From Hepsetus odoe (taxonomy: Eukaryota; Chordata; Actinopteri; Characiformes; Hepsetidae), in assembly GCA_017165825.1 (NCBI GenBank), contig CM029370.1, positions 12,672,708 to 12,736,707 on the forward strand: DNA of 64,000 nucleotides. The letters run 5' to 3'. The notes beneath the pieces are model-generated. The model did no database searches. It worked only from the letters and a program-made list of their open reading frames with translations, and was not told where the DNA came from. Position 1 is the stretch's first letter; each line of letters begins with the position of its first letter. Shown here piece after piece: positions 11,748 to 23,899 of the stretch. Both the position numbers and the translations under genes were made by a program.

Positions 11748-12032
11748 TGTAACGGTTCTGTGCCAGTAGAGGGCGCCCTGCTCTGATTGTGCGCACCTGG
11801 GCATTGGGTGCCAGGTGTGCCTCATGGGGAGCTGGTTTAATAAGCCCAAACGAATCAGAGCAGAGCGCTGGTCATTCCTTGTGCGCACCTTTGTGATTAT
11901 TCATGTTATGTTTTTCACTTGTTATGTTTAATATGTTTAGTTTGAGTTCTGTGCATGTTATCTGTCATTAAAGTTCAGTACGAAGCCCTTGGCTCTGCGT
12001 TGGCATCCAGTTCACAACACCACATTGTGACA
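11748..12032 (+). mobile_element. Solo LTR, copy 1
   Basis: A 285-bp unit beginning TGTAACGG and ending TGTGACA. The flanks are CACTT and CACCT, an imperfect 5-bp duplication. It contains a TATA-like TTTAATAAGCCC and a poly(A) signal ATTAAAG near the 3' end, the usual order for an LTR. It aligns end to end with 42366-42655. No internal retrotransposon region adjoins it, so it is a solo LTR. Confidence 0.72.
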
Positions 12033-14984
12033 CACCTTAATGAAATACATTCAGATCGGTTTAAAGGGAACACCTTAGTAGTCCTCTTAAAAATATAAGA
12101 CAGATTGAATGAAATAAAAAAAATGTTTTGTTTCCAAAGACTGACATAATATGTAAAGATTGTTAAAATTTCCCATTAACACCAATGTCCTTATATAAAA
12201 CCTATAGAACCTATATAGAACCTTCATAGTGTCTATGATGAGAAAAAAGTACATAAACAGCTTTTCAGTCCAGCACCAGTTTAGCACCTCCCAATCATGC
12301 TATAGTTTGGAGAGGGGAAGTGTTTTGTTTTGTTTGAAGCACAAAAAAGGCAGCCACACAGAACAGAGGTTATTTACAAATCAGTAAAAGTACACACAGT
12401 ACATACAACCTACAAAAACATTAGAAGAGAATCTTATAGAAAGTAAGAAAGAAAGTAGGACAGGGACCCTTAAAATAATGTATTGTCACAATGAAAAATC
12501 ATGTATGGATTTGTTTTAAGGTGAATCATTAATTCTTTCACTTTCAAACAAATAAAAATAATTCAGAAGTGCATAAATGAACCTCTTGATACTGAAGGTA
12601 CATTCAAGGTACCCCAATCAATCTCATCATAATCCATATGCTTAATGTAAAAATAGAACCTTAAATTAATACTCAATTTATTGTGTGTGATCAGGGGTGA
12701 GACGGCTGCACACTGACTCAGGAATACTTACACAGAAACCAGTGCAAATAAGTAAACAACTTTTATTTTACCCAGTAAACACACCAGTTCAGCACAGCTC
12801 AAGGCAATCTGAGATTTTTTCAAAGGAATGCCTTTCTCTTTGCGTGTGCGGTTCTGTGCTCACATTTCTAAACACTGAATGTCTCTCCAATTCCCTAGAG
12901 GTGCCCTTATTCAGGAAGAGGAACAATCCCCACTTTGTCAAGGGTTTAATCTACCTATCTAAATAGAAATTACCCTTTACTGACTTCCATACTGTCCAAA
13001 TTCCATTCTGTCCAAATTATAGCATCAGGTTCAGTTCTTTTAGAACACTGTAAAGGCTTTGGGATGTATTGATTAAAACGTTATTGTTCATTGATCCATT
13101 GCCATCTGAAGAGAACCCGGCACGCTGTTCTAAGAGGATTTCCCGCTGACTGTACCCTGGTCCATTATTAATTGTAAGTGCTTTCTCCACAAACATAGGC
13201 TTTGCTCATACTGTGAGAACCACCCAAAAGGAGCAGCCCTCTCAGGTTCATAAGATACTGCTATAGAAGATAATGAGATTAATGAGGTGATGGTGGTTCC
13301 CCTGCAGCACTCCTTTAGCAAATTCTAAAGAAGGCTTAACATTCCATTACATTCCTTTTAGCATTCAAATCTTATTTTGTTTGCTATTTGTCATTAGGAA
13401 AACACCAATAAGTGTCACCAGGAATAATGGCTCTCGATTGTTGGGCATTCTGCAGAAACTGCAAATACTTGGTCTCAGTCACATGCACAGCTCCATGGAG
13501 ATCTTAGATATTGACATTCATCTTCCAGGGGAAAACACACAGTGCTTGTAGTTGCATCCTTATTATGTGCTTCATGAAATCTCAGTCGGTCTGGCATAGT
13601 GGTTAACACTGCAGCTGTTTGTGCAGCAGACTGGGTTTAAATTTTCTACCTGGGTAAGTACACAATGCTACACCACTTGGGCCCTTCTAATGCTGCATTT
13701 TCATTTTCTGACAAAAAATGGAAATGTTAAATTATAATCACTCTAGAGAGACTATGTTTAATGTTAGAATTGAACTGATGGGTTAGAATCAATTGCATCA
13801 ATCAACAGAGGATTGTAGGTAGAAAGTAGCCCTAGTTATACAATCACTTAACTGTCTACCTACTTAACCTTCAGTTGTCAAGAACCTATTTATGTTTGCA
13901 TGATTTTATTTTTCAGTGAAGATCTTTATGCTGCATAGTATATTCTTACTGACATATTTCATTTTTTGCATCTCCATTATTTATTTTATTACAGTTTGAA
14001 AAACATCATCATTTAAATTTCATAAAGAAAGGGCCAACATAACTGGTCTAAATTTACGAGGAAATATATTTGCATTAAATGATATTATCTTTCTCTTTTT
14101 CATTCACCTATTTTGGATATTTGTTTCTGACAATACTAATAACAAACACTTATGTTCAACTTATGAATTTAATACATATTTTTGTTGATATTCTTAGTGG
14201 AAATAAGTACACAATTAACTGAGAACTGCAAATTGTAATATGCAATTTATGTTTATTTGCAGATGTATTGTACTGAAAAACAAAATTAAGCTTATAGTAA
14301 GGATTATATTACATTTACTATTATGTTAAAATCAAATAAATACACAGCTTAAATTTAAAAAATAAAATAGCCAGAAAAATATTAAAGTGTTTTTTTCCCT
14401 GCTGAGGATTTTAGTTTCACTCAGAAAACTAACTAAGCATCCAACTTGACCAGGGTTATGCAAACTGCATAATCACTGTGTCTGCAATTTCCCCCTGTCT
14501 AAGAGTTATCAGGGAATATTTTTCAGATTGCAAACCAGCTTGATGAGGAAGAGTTTTATGTCCAAGGCTTTTCATAAATAAGGTTTGGGTTCATGCTACT
14601 CTTGTATTCATTGCACATCTTGCTTGAAAGGCCAAATACATTTTCAATATTCAATTTTTTAGTGGTTAAAAGAAGCTAATGAAAGAATGAAAGAAGCTAA
14701 TGCCATTACAAAATACCATTACAGAACGGGTGTAACTGATCTATAACATTAAGTGACATGCGCTGAAATAACATTCAAATGAATTTCCCAGCAGAACCTT
14801 GTCCATAGTATCACATTGCATCCTGATGCCATCTCCTCCCAAGGTCAGTGGTGCAAATGCACTCAGCTATGCACAGGAGAGAATTAGATTTATCAGACAA
14901 TATTTGATGGATTTTTGCTGGCTCTGTATGAGAAAGTTAAACTACAAATTTAGAGACAGGTAAATGCAGTAACTGCTTGCTGTT
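12033..14984. other. Unassigned DNA right of solo LTR copy 1
   Basis: Mostly A+T-rich unique sequence. 13580-13670 holds a weak tRNA-like fragment (GGCATAGTGGTTAACACTGC). 12690-13120 is richer in G+C but shows no recognisable element or exon. Confidence 0.45.
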
Positions 14985-17160
14985 AATATACATTTGCATT
15001 TACATTTAGAAGACCCTCTCATCCAGAGCAACGTGAATGAGTGTTTTATAGTTTCCAAAGGAAAAAAAAAGTTTCTCACACTAGAAAGCTTAGACATGAT
15101 TATATCATATCACACAACTAGAACAAGACAAACATTTGTGGGTGTGTTATTTTAAGGTGTAGCTTCTTCTCCCAAATGATCTTTGAAAAGATCAATCACT
15201 GTTTAAAGAAGATTCTCAGCCATTCTGATGATCAGGGGAAGTTGATGATCAGCTGGATCAGTGAGGAGGAAGGGATACATTTCCCTGATGTTGCAAAGGA
15301 GATATCTACATGTTCAGGAAAGATTAAAAATATGGGATAAGAAAAATAACAACTAGAATAATAACTGTATTCTGAGACTTGACAGCAATGTCACATCATA
15401 GGTAAGAATCCCCTGGAATAGGCAGAAGTTCTATTTGTTGGTATTCGTTTTAAGATGATGATCTGTCACCCTTTTGGACACATCATTCAAGCATACAGAT
15501 ATCCAGTCTGAGACCTAATGGTCATTGGGAGGAAAAGGGAGGATGAGCCATGTAATGGTGATATGAAAAACAATGATAGGATGTTATTTAGCCAAGAAAG
15601 CAAGTGTATAAAAGAAAAAGCAGGGGGCCCATAATGGAGCCCTAGGGAACACTAGTAGTCAGTTTCTTTTGGAGTAGACATTGCCATAAGATCCTTTCTA
15701 CCTGGTAACTCTGACCCTAAAGGTAGGATGGAAATTATTGCCAGGCATAGACACTAAAGCTGGCAATTTTGTCCAGGAAAATCTGATGAAGGATTAGAAC
15801 TGATGACAGTTGGCTAGTCTGGATGCTTGGAGTTCCCCAGGACAGCCAGAAGTGGAGTTTCTTTTGAATGGCTGCCTTCATTCCAGATTACTTTTGATCA
15901 TGAAGTTTTGAGAAACTGTTATATACAGCAGTATGTTCAAGAAAAAGGAATGAAGAGATCAGTCTGTAATTGATTACAGTCATGTAATGTCAGATTAGTT
16001 AAGTATAGGCTTTTTAGATATTAGCATGACTACAGCTGAAGTCAAGACAGTTGTAATGTAGCCAAGTTGTTATAGAGCCATTTACTATGTAAATGACAAA
16101 GGGGACATTGTCAGATGTCTAGGTGATAGAGGATCAAGTGGGGAAGTAATGTTGCAAGATGTCAAAAGCTAAAAAATATCATACCGTGGAGTGAAATGGA
16201 GTGAAGCAGGTAAATATGGGATAGTCAACAACTTGAGAGCAATTGAGAAGGGTCATGACTGGAGGGAACTTTTGTCTTCTCTTGTCAGTTTTGCTGCTGA
16301 AGAAAGAGGGAAGTCCTCTGAAGAGAGGAAAGAGGGAGTCAAGGGATGATGAGATGAAGGTTTGAGAAGTCAAGAAAATGTCACAAAGCATATGTGTGGG
16401 TTGGATACAGATTTTTTGCAGCTGATACCTCTTTAGCAAAATTGGATAGAATGAAACTGTATTGCAGGAGATCGAAGTAAGGTGGGATTTCTTCCATCTT
16501 CCTTCTGCTATGCCCATTTCCCTTCAGTTGTTTCAAAAGGCATTGGATAACCATGGTGTAAGATGTGAACAGAAGGGATTTAGTAGCCTTTTCTATAGCT
16601 GAGGGATAGCGCAAGTTTGTCTCTGGTGGAGGCAAGATGGATATAATTGTGGAGGATAGAGCAGTTGGGGAAAGAGAACAAAGACTGCGTTGAGTTGTAG
16701 AAATGGAAGGATTATGAGCTGGGACTGTCTGAAGATAAAGTATGACCGGCAAAAGATGATGATCAGAAATATGAAGAGGAGCATCCAAAAGACCATCGCA
16801 GTGGTGGCTCTGGTGAAAATGAGGACCAAGAGATTGCCAGATTTATGGGTTGGAGAAGACTTGTTGAGATGGAAAGCAAAGGATGCAAAGAGTGTGAGGA
16901 TATCAGGTGTATACAACTTGTCATTTGGTAGGTTGAAATCCCCAAGAAGTATGAATGGAGAACTATAATTTAGGCAAACATTTTAGAAGGAAGTACATTT
17001 CTTTAGTAAGGGTTCCAGTTGGTCCCAATGGGTGATAAAAAGCAATAATGAGGAGTCTGATGGGATGATTTACTTTCACACAAAAAAATTCAAAAGATGA
17101 AATAATGAGGTGTGGAAAAGACAGCGGTCTGAAGCACCATTTCAGGGAGAGAAGCAATAA
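14985..17160 (-). mobile_element. L2/CR1-type LINE, decayed, 3' end intact
   Basis: Read on the minus strand: the endonuclease end (GDFNLPNDKLY, LIFTRATTAM, PLHISDHHLLP) lies at about 16970-16740. A linker (RSLCSLSPTALSS, NFAKEVSAAKNLYPTH) follows. The reverse transcriptase block near 15655-15600 reads like PRAPLWAP/FFFYTL, a decayed PQGSxLGPLLF. The element ends at about 14985 with TAAATGTAAATGCAAATG. The terminal sequence GCTCTGGATGAGAGGGTC...AAATGTAAATG is the same as the tail of SINE family C. Many frameshifts. Confidence 0.75.
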
Positions 17161-17814
17161 TCAGTATATACAGAGTAAAATAGAGAACGTAACATGTTTT
17201 ATACTATTTAATTAATACAGATATATTCAAAAGGTGCTGCCTGAACAATCACAATCAAATAATTAACATTTTCAATTAGATAATCCAGCTGAAACATCAT
17301 ATACAGTACTCATACATTACAACAGATCAAAACGGATCCCATTAGAGCATTATCTTATGCTGGTCAAATATTGAATGACTGCAATTAACAATTCTCTTCA
17401 AATGAATAAATCTAAAACCAAACTGCACATCTGAAAACCAAATATATTCCATAAGGTTCACTATTAAGCTATTAAACCTTTACATTTTGAGCAACCACTA
17501 GATGACACTGTTTATTTTCCGTTCTGCTTAGTGGGCTCCTCCATGATCCTTCCTCACTCAGATGTAAACTTGTCTGATCATTTTCTATAAAAAAAAGCCC
17601 ATTTGTGTTCAACATCCTTTCAACGCCAGATTGGCAGAAATAACAGGTGCTGTAAGGTTTGAACTTATAAGTGATATTTTATCAAACTTGGGACCATAAA
17701 CAGAAGTATCTCCTGTATTTTATAATGACACATTTCCAACAGCTTTCTACACCCCCACTCTTAAAATTTAATTTAGGTTTTGCTTTAATTGCAACATCAT
17801 TTCCTTTTCTTTCT

Positions 17815-18025
17815 TGACAATCTGGTATCAACCAGAGGAGGATGGGTTCTCCTTTTGAGTCTTAGTTTCTCCCATTGTTTCTTCTTCAAGTCTTAGGTAG
17901 TGTTTCCTGTCCCTGTCACTTTCGGATTGCTCACTAAGGGCCCGGACCCAGATTCTGACACAACTGCTTTGTGACAAGAACAGTTGTAAAAAACGTTGTA
18001 TAAATAAAACTGACTCAGCTTGATT
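17815..18025 (+). repeat. Dispersed teleost repeat (GATGGGTTCTCCTTTTGAGT type)
   Basis: It reads GATGGGTTCTCC, CCATTGTTTCTTCTTCAAG, CTGCTTTGTGACAAGAACAG and GTATAAATAAAACTGACT in order. This is a common 3'-end-like repeat in fish. A reverse-orientation piece (TATATAGCACTTTTTACAAC...AAAGCAGCTTTACAG) lies at 62665-62735. Confidence 0.6.
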
Positions 18026-18559
18026 TCTTTAAATGTAAGGTAACCAGGCAAAAACACCAGAAAGTATTCTTAGTGAAGGGTTCTTAAATCATTTTTCAAG
18101 GGTTGGTTCTAAAATAGCGATTCAGTTACATCCTTTAAAAATTCCTTTTAGTGTATCTCATAGAAGAAGGTTCTTTAGAGAACTGAACCTCTTTCTATGA
18201 CTTACTCAAAGAATCCTTTAGGGTCCTTTTTTGCAGAGAGTATGTATACATGTAGTTAATCATAGTTCAGCAATCTGTGTTACTGTGATGATATACAGAA
18301 GTAGATATTTAGCCAGTTTCAACTCTAATTCTGGAGATCTTGCATCTGGCTGAAACTGATGCAGGGAACTTCAGGGAGCTACTTTGAGATTGATGAAAAA
18401 GAGAGTTTGAGTCTTGCCTCTGTGAATTTTTGTTCACCAACCCATTACATCACTGGCCTGATTTGACCACACTAAGGCCTACTTGACCTCTACAGTCTCT
18501 TTTGGAATTTACATCATAGTGGGGAAAAAGTGAAATTATTCCCTCCATCAAAAATGGGA

Positions 18560-19160
18560 TGCTGACTCATCACACTCACACAACCTCAAATCTGATCAGC
18601 ACTCTGCAGTTAAAGAGGAATGTGTCCTTTGTTAAGGTCACATTGTGCATTTTGCCCCTGTTCCAGTGCTTTTATTTAAGTGAGCTTTTGAATGAAACTG
18701 CGTCACCGAACGAATGATAGTGCAGCAAAGTCAAACCCCCCTGCTGGAGTCTCTCAGTGCTTCGCTAATTTGCCCTGAGCAGCAGCATATCTGTATAGGA
18801 CAGCATGTGCTGGATCAGCGTTTTAAACCCAGCCTTGTCCTGCTCTCTGGGCTTCTTTGCCATTCCCCCCGCAGGCCGCGCTTTCTTCATCATTTCCCCA
18901 AGAGTTTGGCCTGCCATTCAGCCTGGCTTTTTAATTTAACTTTAGTGGCCAGTGAAGTCAGCAGGCCCTAAATCACCGTGCTGAATGGCCCCTCTGGACT
19001 CGATTGTTTGCCAGGCAAAAGCTAGCATCCTTATGTAGCCTCCGGTTCACCTTGATGGAAATGTGCCGATAATCAATACTATACATTACAGACATAACAG
19101 CAGTGTCCAAGAATTGCTTTAGATGCAAGCCTCTGGACTGGGTTCATTATAGATCCATTT
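18560..19160. other. Repeat-free stretch, candidate conserved non-coding DNA
   Basis: Balanced composition, no simple repeat, no match to any transposon type in the window, and no credible reading frame. It contains homeodomain-type cores such as TTTTTAATTTAAC. Conservation cannot be judged here, so this is a candidate only. Confidence 0.25.
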
Positions 19161-19686
19161 GTTGCCAGCCGTTTGTTATGGTGTGTTGTGTTTATGCTTG
19201 AATGGAATGTGCTGCTTGAATAAGCAGCTTGATTTTGAACTATTCATTGATGCCTTTTGGGGCCATTCACTAACAAAAAGAACTCTATTTATCCTCAGTC
19301 TTAATGAGGACTGTCAATGCATGGTCCTCAACTGCAGACATAGGGTTATACAGGAAGTACACAGGCTACATAGGACAATGTTGCAGTTGCTTGATTTACA
19401 CAAGAAATACCAACAAGATCCATGAAAAAATGGAAGAGAAAGCATTTTCTTTAAATACACATTTAAATACACATTTAAACTTAAAAAATGTACTCCACGG
19501 ATTGTGATAGAGCTGGGAGTATGTTCCAATGTATCAGCATTTATCAACAGTAGCTATGACATTTTCCTTTCATGTTGCAAGGGTGAGTCTCTAGATCAGT
19601 TTTACTTAATTTAAACTTAAGTTGCACTGTCACACTGGTGCACAGCAACAAAAGAAAAATAGCAAAAAAAAGTATGTTTTTAAGGT

Positions 19687-19930
19687 GGGGCAGTGGTGGC
19701 CTATTGGTTAGGGAGTTGTCACCGGATCGGAGGATTGTGAGTTTGAACCCCTTCCCAGTGGGCTGCCCTGAGGTACCCTTGAGCAAGGTGCTGTCCCTGT
19801 TGGTTTGCTCCTCCCTGTGATAGGCTGGCGACCTGTCCAGGGTATGTCCCCGTCCTTCGCCCTGTGTGAGCTGGGATGGACTCCAGCACCCCCCTGAGAC
19901 CCTAATTAGGACAAGCAGCCCAGAAAATGA
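19687..19930 (+). mobile_element. tRNA-derived SINE, family B
   Basis: The head GGGGCAGTGGTGGCCTATTGG and B-box-like GAGTTTGAACCCC are followed by the body CCTTGAGCAAGGTGCTGTCCC. The tail is CTGGCGACCTGTCCAGGG...AATTAGGACAAGCAGCCC and GAAAATGAATG. ATGTTTTTAA before and ATGTTTCTTAA after look like a target-site duplication with small changes. Confidence 0.85.
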
Positions 19931-21262
19931 ATGTTTCTTAATGTTGATTTGTAGTTGAATGCCCAGAAAGCATATACACAGTTCTTAAAGAGTACTTATC
20001 ACATAAAAACAAATTTCCCTTACATTGAACAATGAAAAAGATTTATTAAACAAAAACAGTTTTTTTTAAATGTACTAATGTGTGAAGAAGAGAAGAAGAT
20101 TCAGGAGGGGTGGTTAGTTATCATTTTACTTCTTGCCAAAGAAACAAATGTAACACATGTAAAATGACAACTAAAGTTCATCACTGACTCATAGCTAAAA
20201 CTCTTCACCAGATTCTGTCGCTCTGTTTCTGCAGTTTTAAAGGAGTGATCAAAGCATGAGCATCCATGTGCTCTAATGTGAAAGGCTAATGTGTAAACCT
20301 TGGCTTTATTTTGGTTTATTTTGGTACAAAAGGAAATGTTCGATATAAACAAAATGTTACTGTGTTATTTTTTGTTTTAAATAATGATATTCATATTTTT
20401 AAAATATTTTTGTATTTTTCTAGATTTAGTCAAATGTATTAAATTGCCATTGTGGTTAAACTTTTTGCCCTCGGTTCTGCTAGTACATAAATTTTCTTGT
20501 CGTTTACCTGGTATGAGGAAAATCATCATTATCCATGGTAATTTACTCTACTCATTTACATGGTAATTTTATTTATTTAACAAAGAAAAGATTAGGTTAA
20601 AAACCCATGAAGTAATCCTTTAACCCACATATAGAGACAATTATGAATAAAAAGTATTGCTTTTATTTTGACTTCAATTGCACATACTATCCATGATGAA
20701 ACACTTGCAGACAAAGCAGAAAATAAAGAAAAGCTCTGTGGTTGTCACCGCAATTGGGATGTTTTTTCTCCTTCCGTTCACTCGCCTCCACCTTCTTCAC
20801 CTTCAGAAGTGATAACGAGCACACTCTGTGCGTAAGTGTGAGAAAAACAAGAGGCTTCTGTCTCTCGCGGTCTTGAGCGAAGCTTTTAACACATTTTAAA
20901 TCACTACTCCATGTTATGGTGCTGTTGCCTGGGGAAGCATCTCTGTGATGATTCACTCTCCTCCTCCCTTCACCTCACACTCTGAGGTACCCCCTGAGGT
21001 GTCTGGCAGGAACCATAGTCAAAAGGTCAGTCAAAAGTGATAGGGTGTTAGGGCAAGGGCGGCAAGACAGGTGGCACCTTAGCCAATCCGGAGAGCTAAT
21101 CAAAGTGCCCTTCAGCCACCGAATACCACCTTCCAGACCCAGAAAGGTGGAATATACAACCTCCTACTAAAGAACAGTGCTTGCTTTGAAATCAAAGAGA
21201 TGTTTTTGTGCTTTTTCTATGTATGATGTTCCTGAAACTATTTACACCTGATTTAATTAAAT
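19931..21262. other. Unassigned DNA
   Basis: A+T-rich to 20650, then a more G+C-rich patch (20690-21160) with no splice-supported frame. No repeat recognised. Confidence 0.45.
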
Positions 21263-21353
21263 CTTCTTCTTCTTCTTCTTCTTCTTCTTCTTCTTCTTCT
21301 TCTTCTTCTTCTTCTTCTTCTTCTTCTTCTTCTTCTTCTTCTTCTTCTTCTTC
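21263..21353. repeat. (TTC)n microsatellite
   Basis: About 30 uninterrupted TTC units. On the minus strand this is (GAA)n directly after the 3' end of the RTE-type LINE, so it is an expanded LINE tail rather than an independent repeat. It creates poly-Glu and poly-Ser open frames that are not genes. Confidence 0.97.
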
Positions 21354-21520
21354 CAGCTGCTCCTGCATAGAGGTTGCCACAGCAGATCATCTGTTTCCAT
21401 TTCTTTGTGTCCTCCCTTCAAACTAACTGCCTGCCTGTTCTCTTACCATGTCCATAAACCTCCTCTTTGGTCTTCCTCTTTTCCTCTTTCCTAGCAGCTC
21501 CATCTTCAACATCCTCCTCC
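21354..21520 (-). mobile_element. RTE-type LINE, 3' end segment
   Basis: Minus-strand sequence matches the end of the family: an ELAARKEEKRKTKEEVYGHG-like basic stretch and the GAGCAGCT motif before the (GAA)n tail. It continues at 22032-22230 after an inserted LINE end. Confidence 0.78.
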
Positions 21521-22024
21521 ACTACCATGTTGGGAAACAGTTTCTTACCCCTGGCCATCAGACTTTTGAACCATAAATGACTCTCAATAACCTGCCATTT
21601 ATGCAATTCTGTTTATGCTCTGATCACCATTTTATGCACATGGCTACTTTACCGCTATTTATTTATTTATTTTTGCACCCTGCACTTTTTTCTCAACAGT
21701 GTTAAATGTTGCTCATTAGACTCATTAGACAGTGTACAGTCCAGCTACAACACTACTGATCCATTGTACTGTTCAATACTGCTGCTCCCTGCAGGATGAA
21801 TGTCCTGTCTGTTGTCCTGTCTGTTGCTGTTCCCAAGTAACCTGTCTGTACTATTAGTCTTGAATGCACTTGTCTTGTCTTGTGTTTTATGTCATGTTTG
21901 ATGTTGCCTTATGTGTAGCACCATGGTCCTGGAGAAACGTTATTTTGTTTCACTATGTATTGGTACTGTGTATATGGTTGAAATGACAATAAAAATCTAC
22001 TTGACTTGATGTGACTTGACTTGA
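21521..22024 (+). mobile_element. L2/Rex1-like LINE 3' end inserted in the RTE copy
   Basis: It reads CAGTTTCTTACCCCTGGCCA, TTTTTGCACCCTGCAC, TAGCACCATGGTCCTGGAG, TTTCACTATGTA and GGTTGAAATGACAATAAAAA, then ACTTGACTTGAC. The same order forms the 3' end at 59483-59880. The flanks carry CTCCTCC at 21514-21520 and again at 22025-22031, a 7-bp target-site duplication. It is a 5'-truncated insertion. Confidence 0.83.
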
Positions 22025-22031
22025 CTCCTCC

Positions 22032-22230
22032 CAATATAATCAATATAACCTCATCTCTCCTCTGGACATGTCCAAACCAATGCAACCTTGCCTCTCTAAC
22101 TTTGTCTCTAAAACATCTAACCTGGGCTGTCTCTTTAATATACTCATTTCTAAACCTGTCCATCCTCGCCACACCCAACGAAAATCTCAGCATCTTTAAC
22201 TCTGACATCTCAGCCAGGGGGAAGTAAGAA
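22032..22230 (-). mobile_element. RTE-type LINE, continuing segment
   Basis: Minus-strand residues EMSELKMLRFSLGVARMDRF, IKETAQVRCF and REARLHWFGHVQRRDE follow the C-terminal part of the RTE polyprotein. The piece joins in sequence to 21354-21520 once the inserted LINE end is removed. Confidence 0.82.
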
Positions 22231-22342
22231 TAACTTTCATCTGTCAATTAAAAAAGGAAAACAATAATAATTAAATAATGTAGCGAATTTACAGTAATAA
22301 TCCTAGACTCTATGCTCTACCCAGGGATGGTGGCAACTTTCT

Positions 22343-22470
22343 GGGGCAGCGGTGGCCTAGTAGTTAGGGACCCTTGTGTGTGTATGGGTGAAGAGCAGAC
22401 ATTGCATATTGTTGTGTTTTATATGTTGTGCTATGCTTTGTTTCACAATGACAAATAGTCACTTTCACTT
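22343..22470 (+). mobile_element. tRNA-derived SINE, family A, internally deleted
   Basis: GGGGCAGCGGTGGCCTAGTAG and GTTAGGGAC are followed without the B box or body by TGTGTGTGTATGGG and the family tail TTTCACAATGACAAATAGTC and ACTTTCACTT. Confidence 0.75.
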
Positions 22471-22539
22471 TCTCCTTACCTCTAAAAATGACACTAGCCC
22501 TTTTCATGAAGCAACAAGCTGATTACCAGAGTCTGCTCC

Positions 22540-23440
22540 ACAAGCCTATATTTAGAGTTTTCATATAATGAGCTCCATTATTGCTGTGACCGTCACACAC
22601 GTATGCCCATTTTCTTTCTTTATTGATAAGTGTTCTGGACTTTGAATCCATGCTGGAAATTTCTGTGCATCGAAAGAGCTACGATTAGCTGTGATGCTGT
22701 GATAGCGTTCCTCATGGAAAAGATATTGTGTGGTAGGAAGTGTAGCTGGTGTATGTACGCTGTATTTTGATCAATATCTCCACCTCAAAACAATGTGCAC
22801 AAAACATCAGCAGAGAATTAGAGCAAGCATTGCTGATGTCTGTGCTTTCAAAAATCTGATCCAGATTCCAGTTTGGCTTCCAGACAGAATGAAGGGTATT
22901 GAGGGAGGCTTCTTTTCCCTTAGTGCTTAGCAATTTGCTAACCAAATCACATTGCGTCCTTCCTGACCTCATTATCAGGTCCTGGCACCCTTAGGGTGAG
23001 TTGCCTTAATCAAAACAGCTCTACTAACACAATGAAACCTGGCCTAATCCGTGAACCATCATTTTCTTGCGTCCAAGCATAAAGAACAGCCGGGGGAGGT
23101 GTGACAGCAGTGATAGGACCAAATGAGAAAATGGAAAGAAGAAGAAAGAGAAGGAAAGACCAGAGGGAGCTACAGTCTGACAGAAGGTTTTATGCCTTCA
23201 TCTTCTTCTTTTTTTCAATAATGCGATTCCTGCAATGAGCCATCTCTGTAAATATGACATATTTATCATGATCACATTTTATTGAGATGGAGAAAAAGCC
23301 TGGTGAAGTGGAATGGCTGCTCTACCATTAGCCTGTACACCTGTTCTCCTTTATGGTAATGGCTTTTGAGGGCGAAAGGTCTTGAGCTTTGAGCGTTGGC
23401 TGTTGTTGCAAACCACAGATGTTGACTTCAAATGATACAG
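22540..23440. other. Repeat-free stretch, candidate conserved non-coding DNA
   Basis: No transposon match, low simple-repeat content and no convincing frame. The stretch 23260-23440 has balanced composition and several short A/T homeobox-like cores. No function can be assigned from sequence alone. Confidence 0.25.
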
Positions 23441-23684
23441 CACACATGAAGGTCAGCCTCCTCAGTAACCAACCTCTGATAATTTTTCAGCTTTAAATTT
23501 GAAACTTTTAACAGATTTTCCAATCATACAGTGACATTTATGACCTAATGTTGCACTAAATCAGAATACTATCGCATTATCAGGAAGGGTATCTGAGCTA
23601 GCTGAGTATTTATTTAATGACTGGTGTGGGTAATGGGAGATAAGCTTTGAAGCTTTTTTAAGATAAAACATATACTTACATAAG

Positions 23685-23893
23685 TAGTGAAAGTGACAAA
23701 TTGTCATAATGAATACCCAGCACACACTGAGCCAAGCAAAATGCAGCCTCTGCATTTAACCCTTACACACACACATACAGCCTCAGGCAGCTATTGAAAG
23801 CGCCAGTGATGGGGACAGTACCTTGTTCAAGGGAACCTCAGGGCAACCCACCAGTGTGGGATTTAAACCCATGATTTAAACCTTCCAATCCTG
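23685..23893 (-). mobile_element. tRNA-derived SINE, family A
   Basis: Minus-strand order: diverged head, GTTTAAATCCCAC, CAGTGGGTTGCCCTGAGGTT, CCTTGAACAAGG and the tail CATTATGACAATTTGTCAC and TTTCACTA. The A box is eroded. It abuts a Tc1-like element at its right. Confidence 0.78.
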
Positions 23894-23899
23894 TCCACA

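Noticed and set aside
12690..13120. Possible LTR or exon in a G+C-richer patch
   Set aside because: No paired ends, no duplication and no second copy in the window.
21192..21426. Open frames with poly-Glu and poly-Ser
   Set aside because: They are translations of the (TTC)n tract that ends the RTE LINE.
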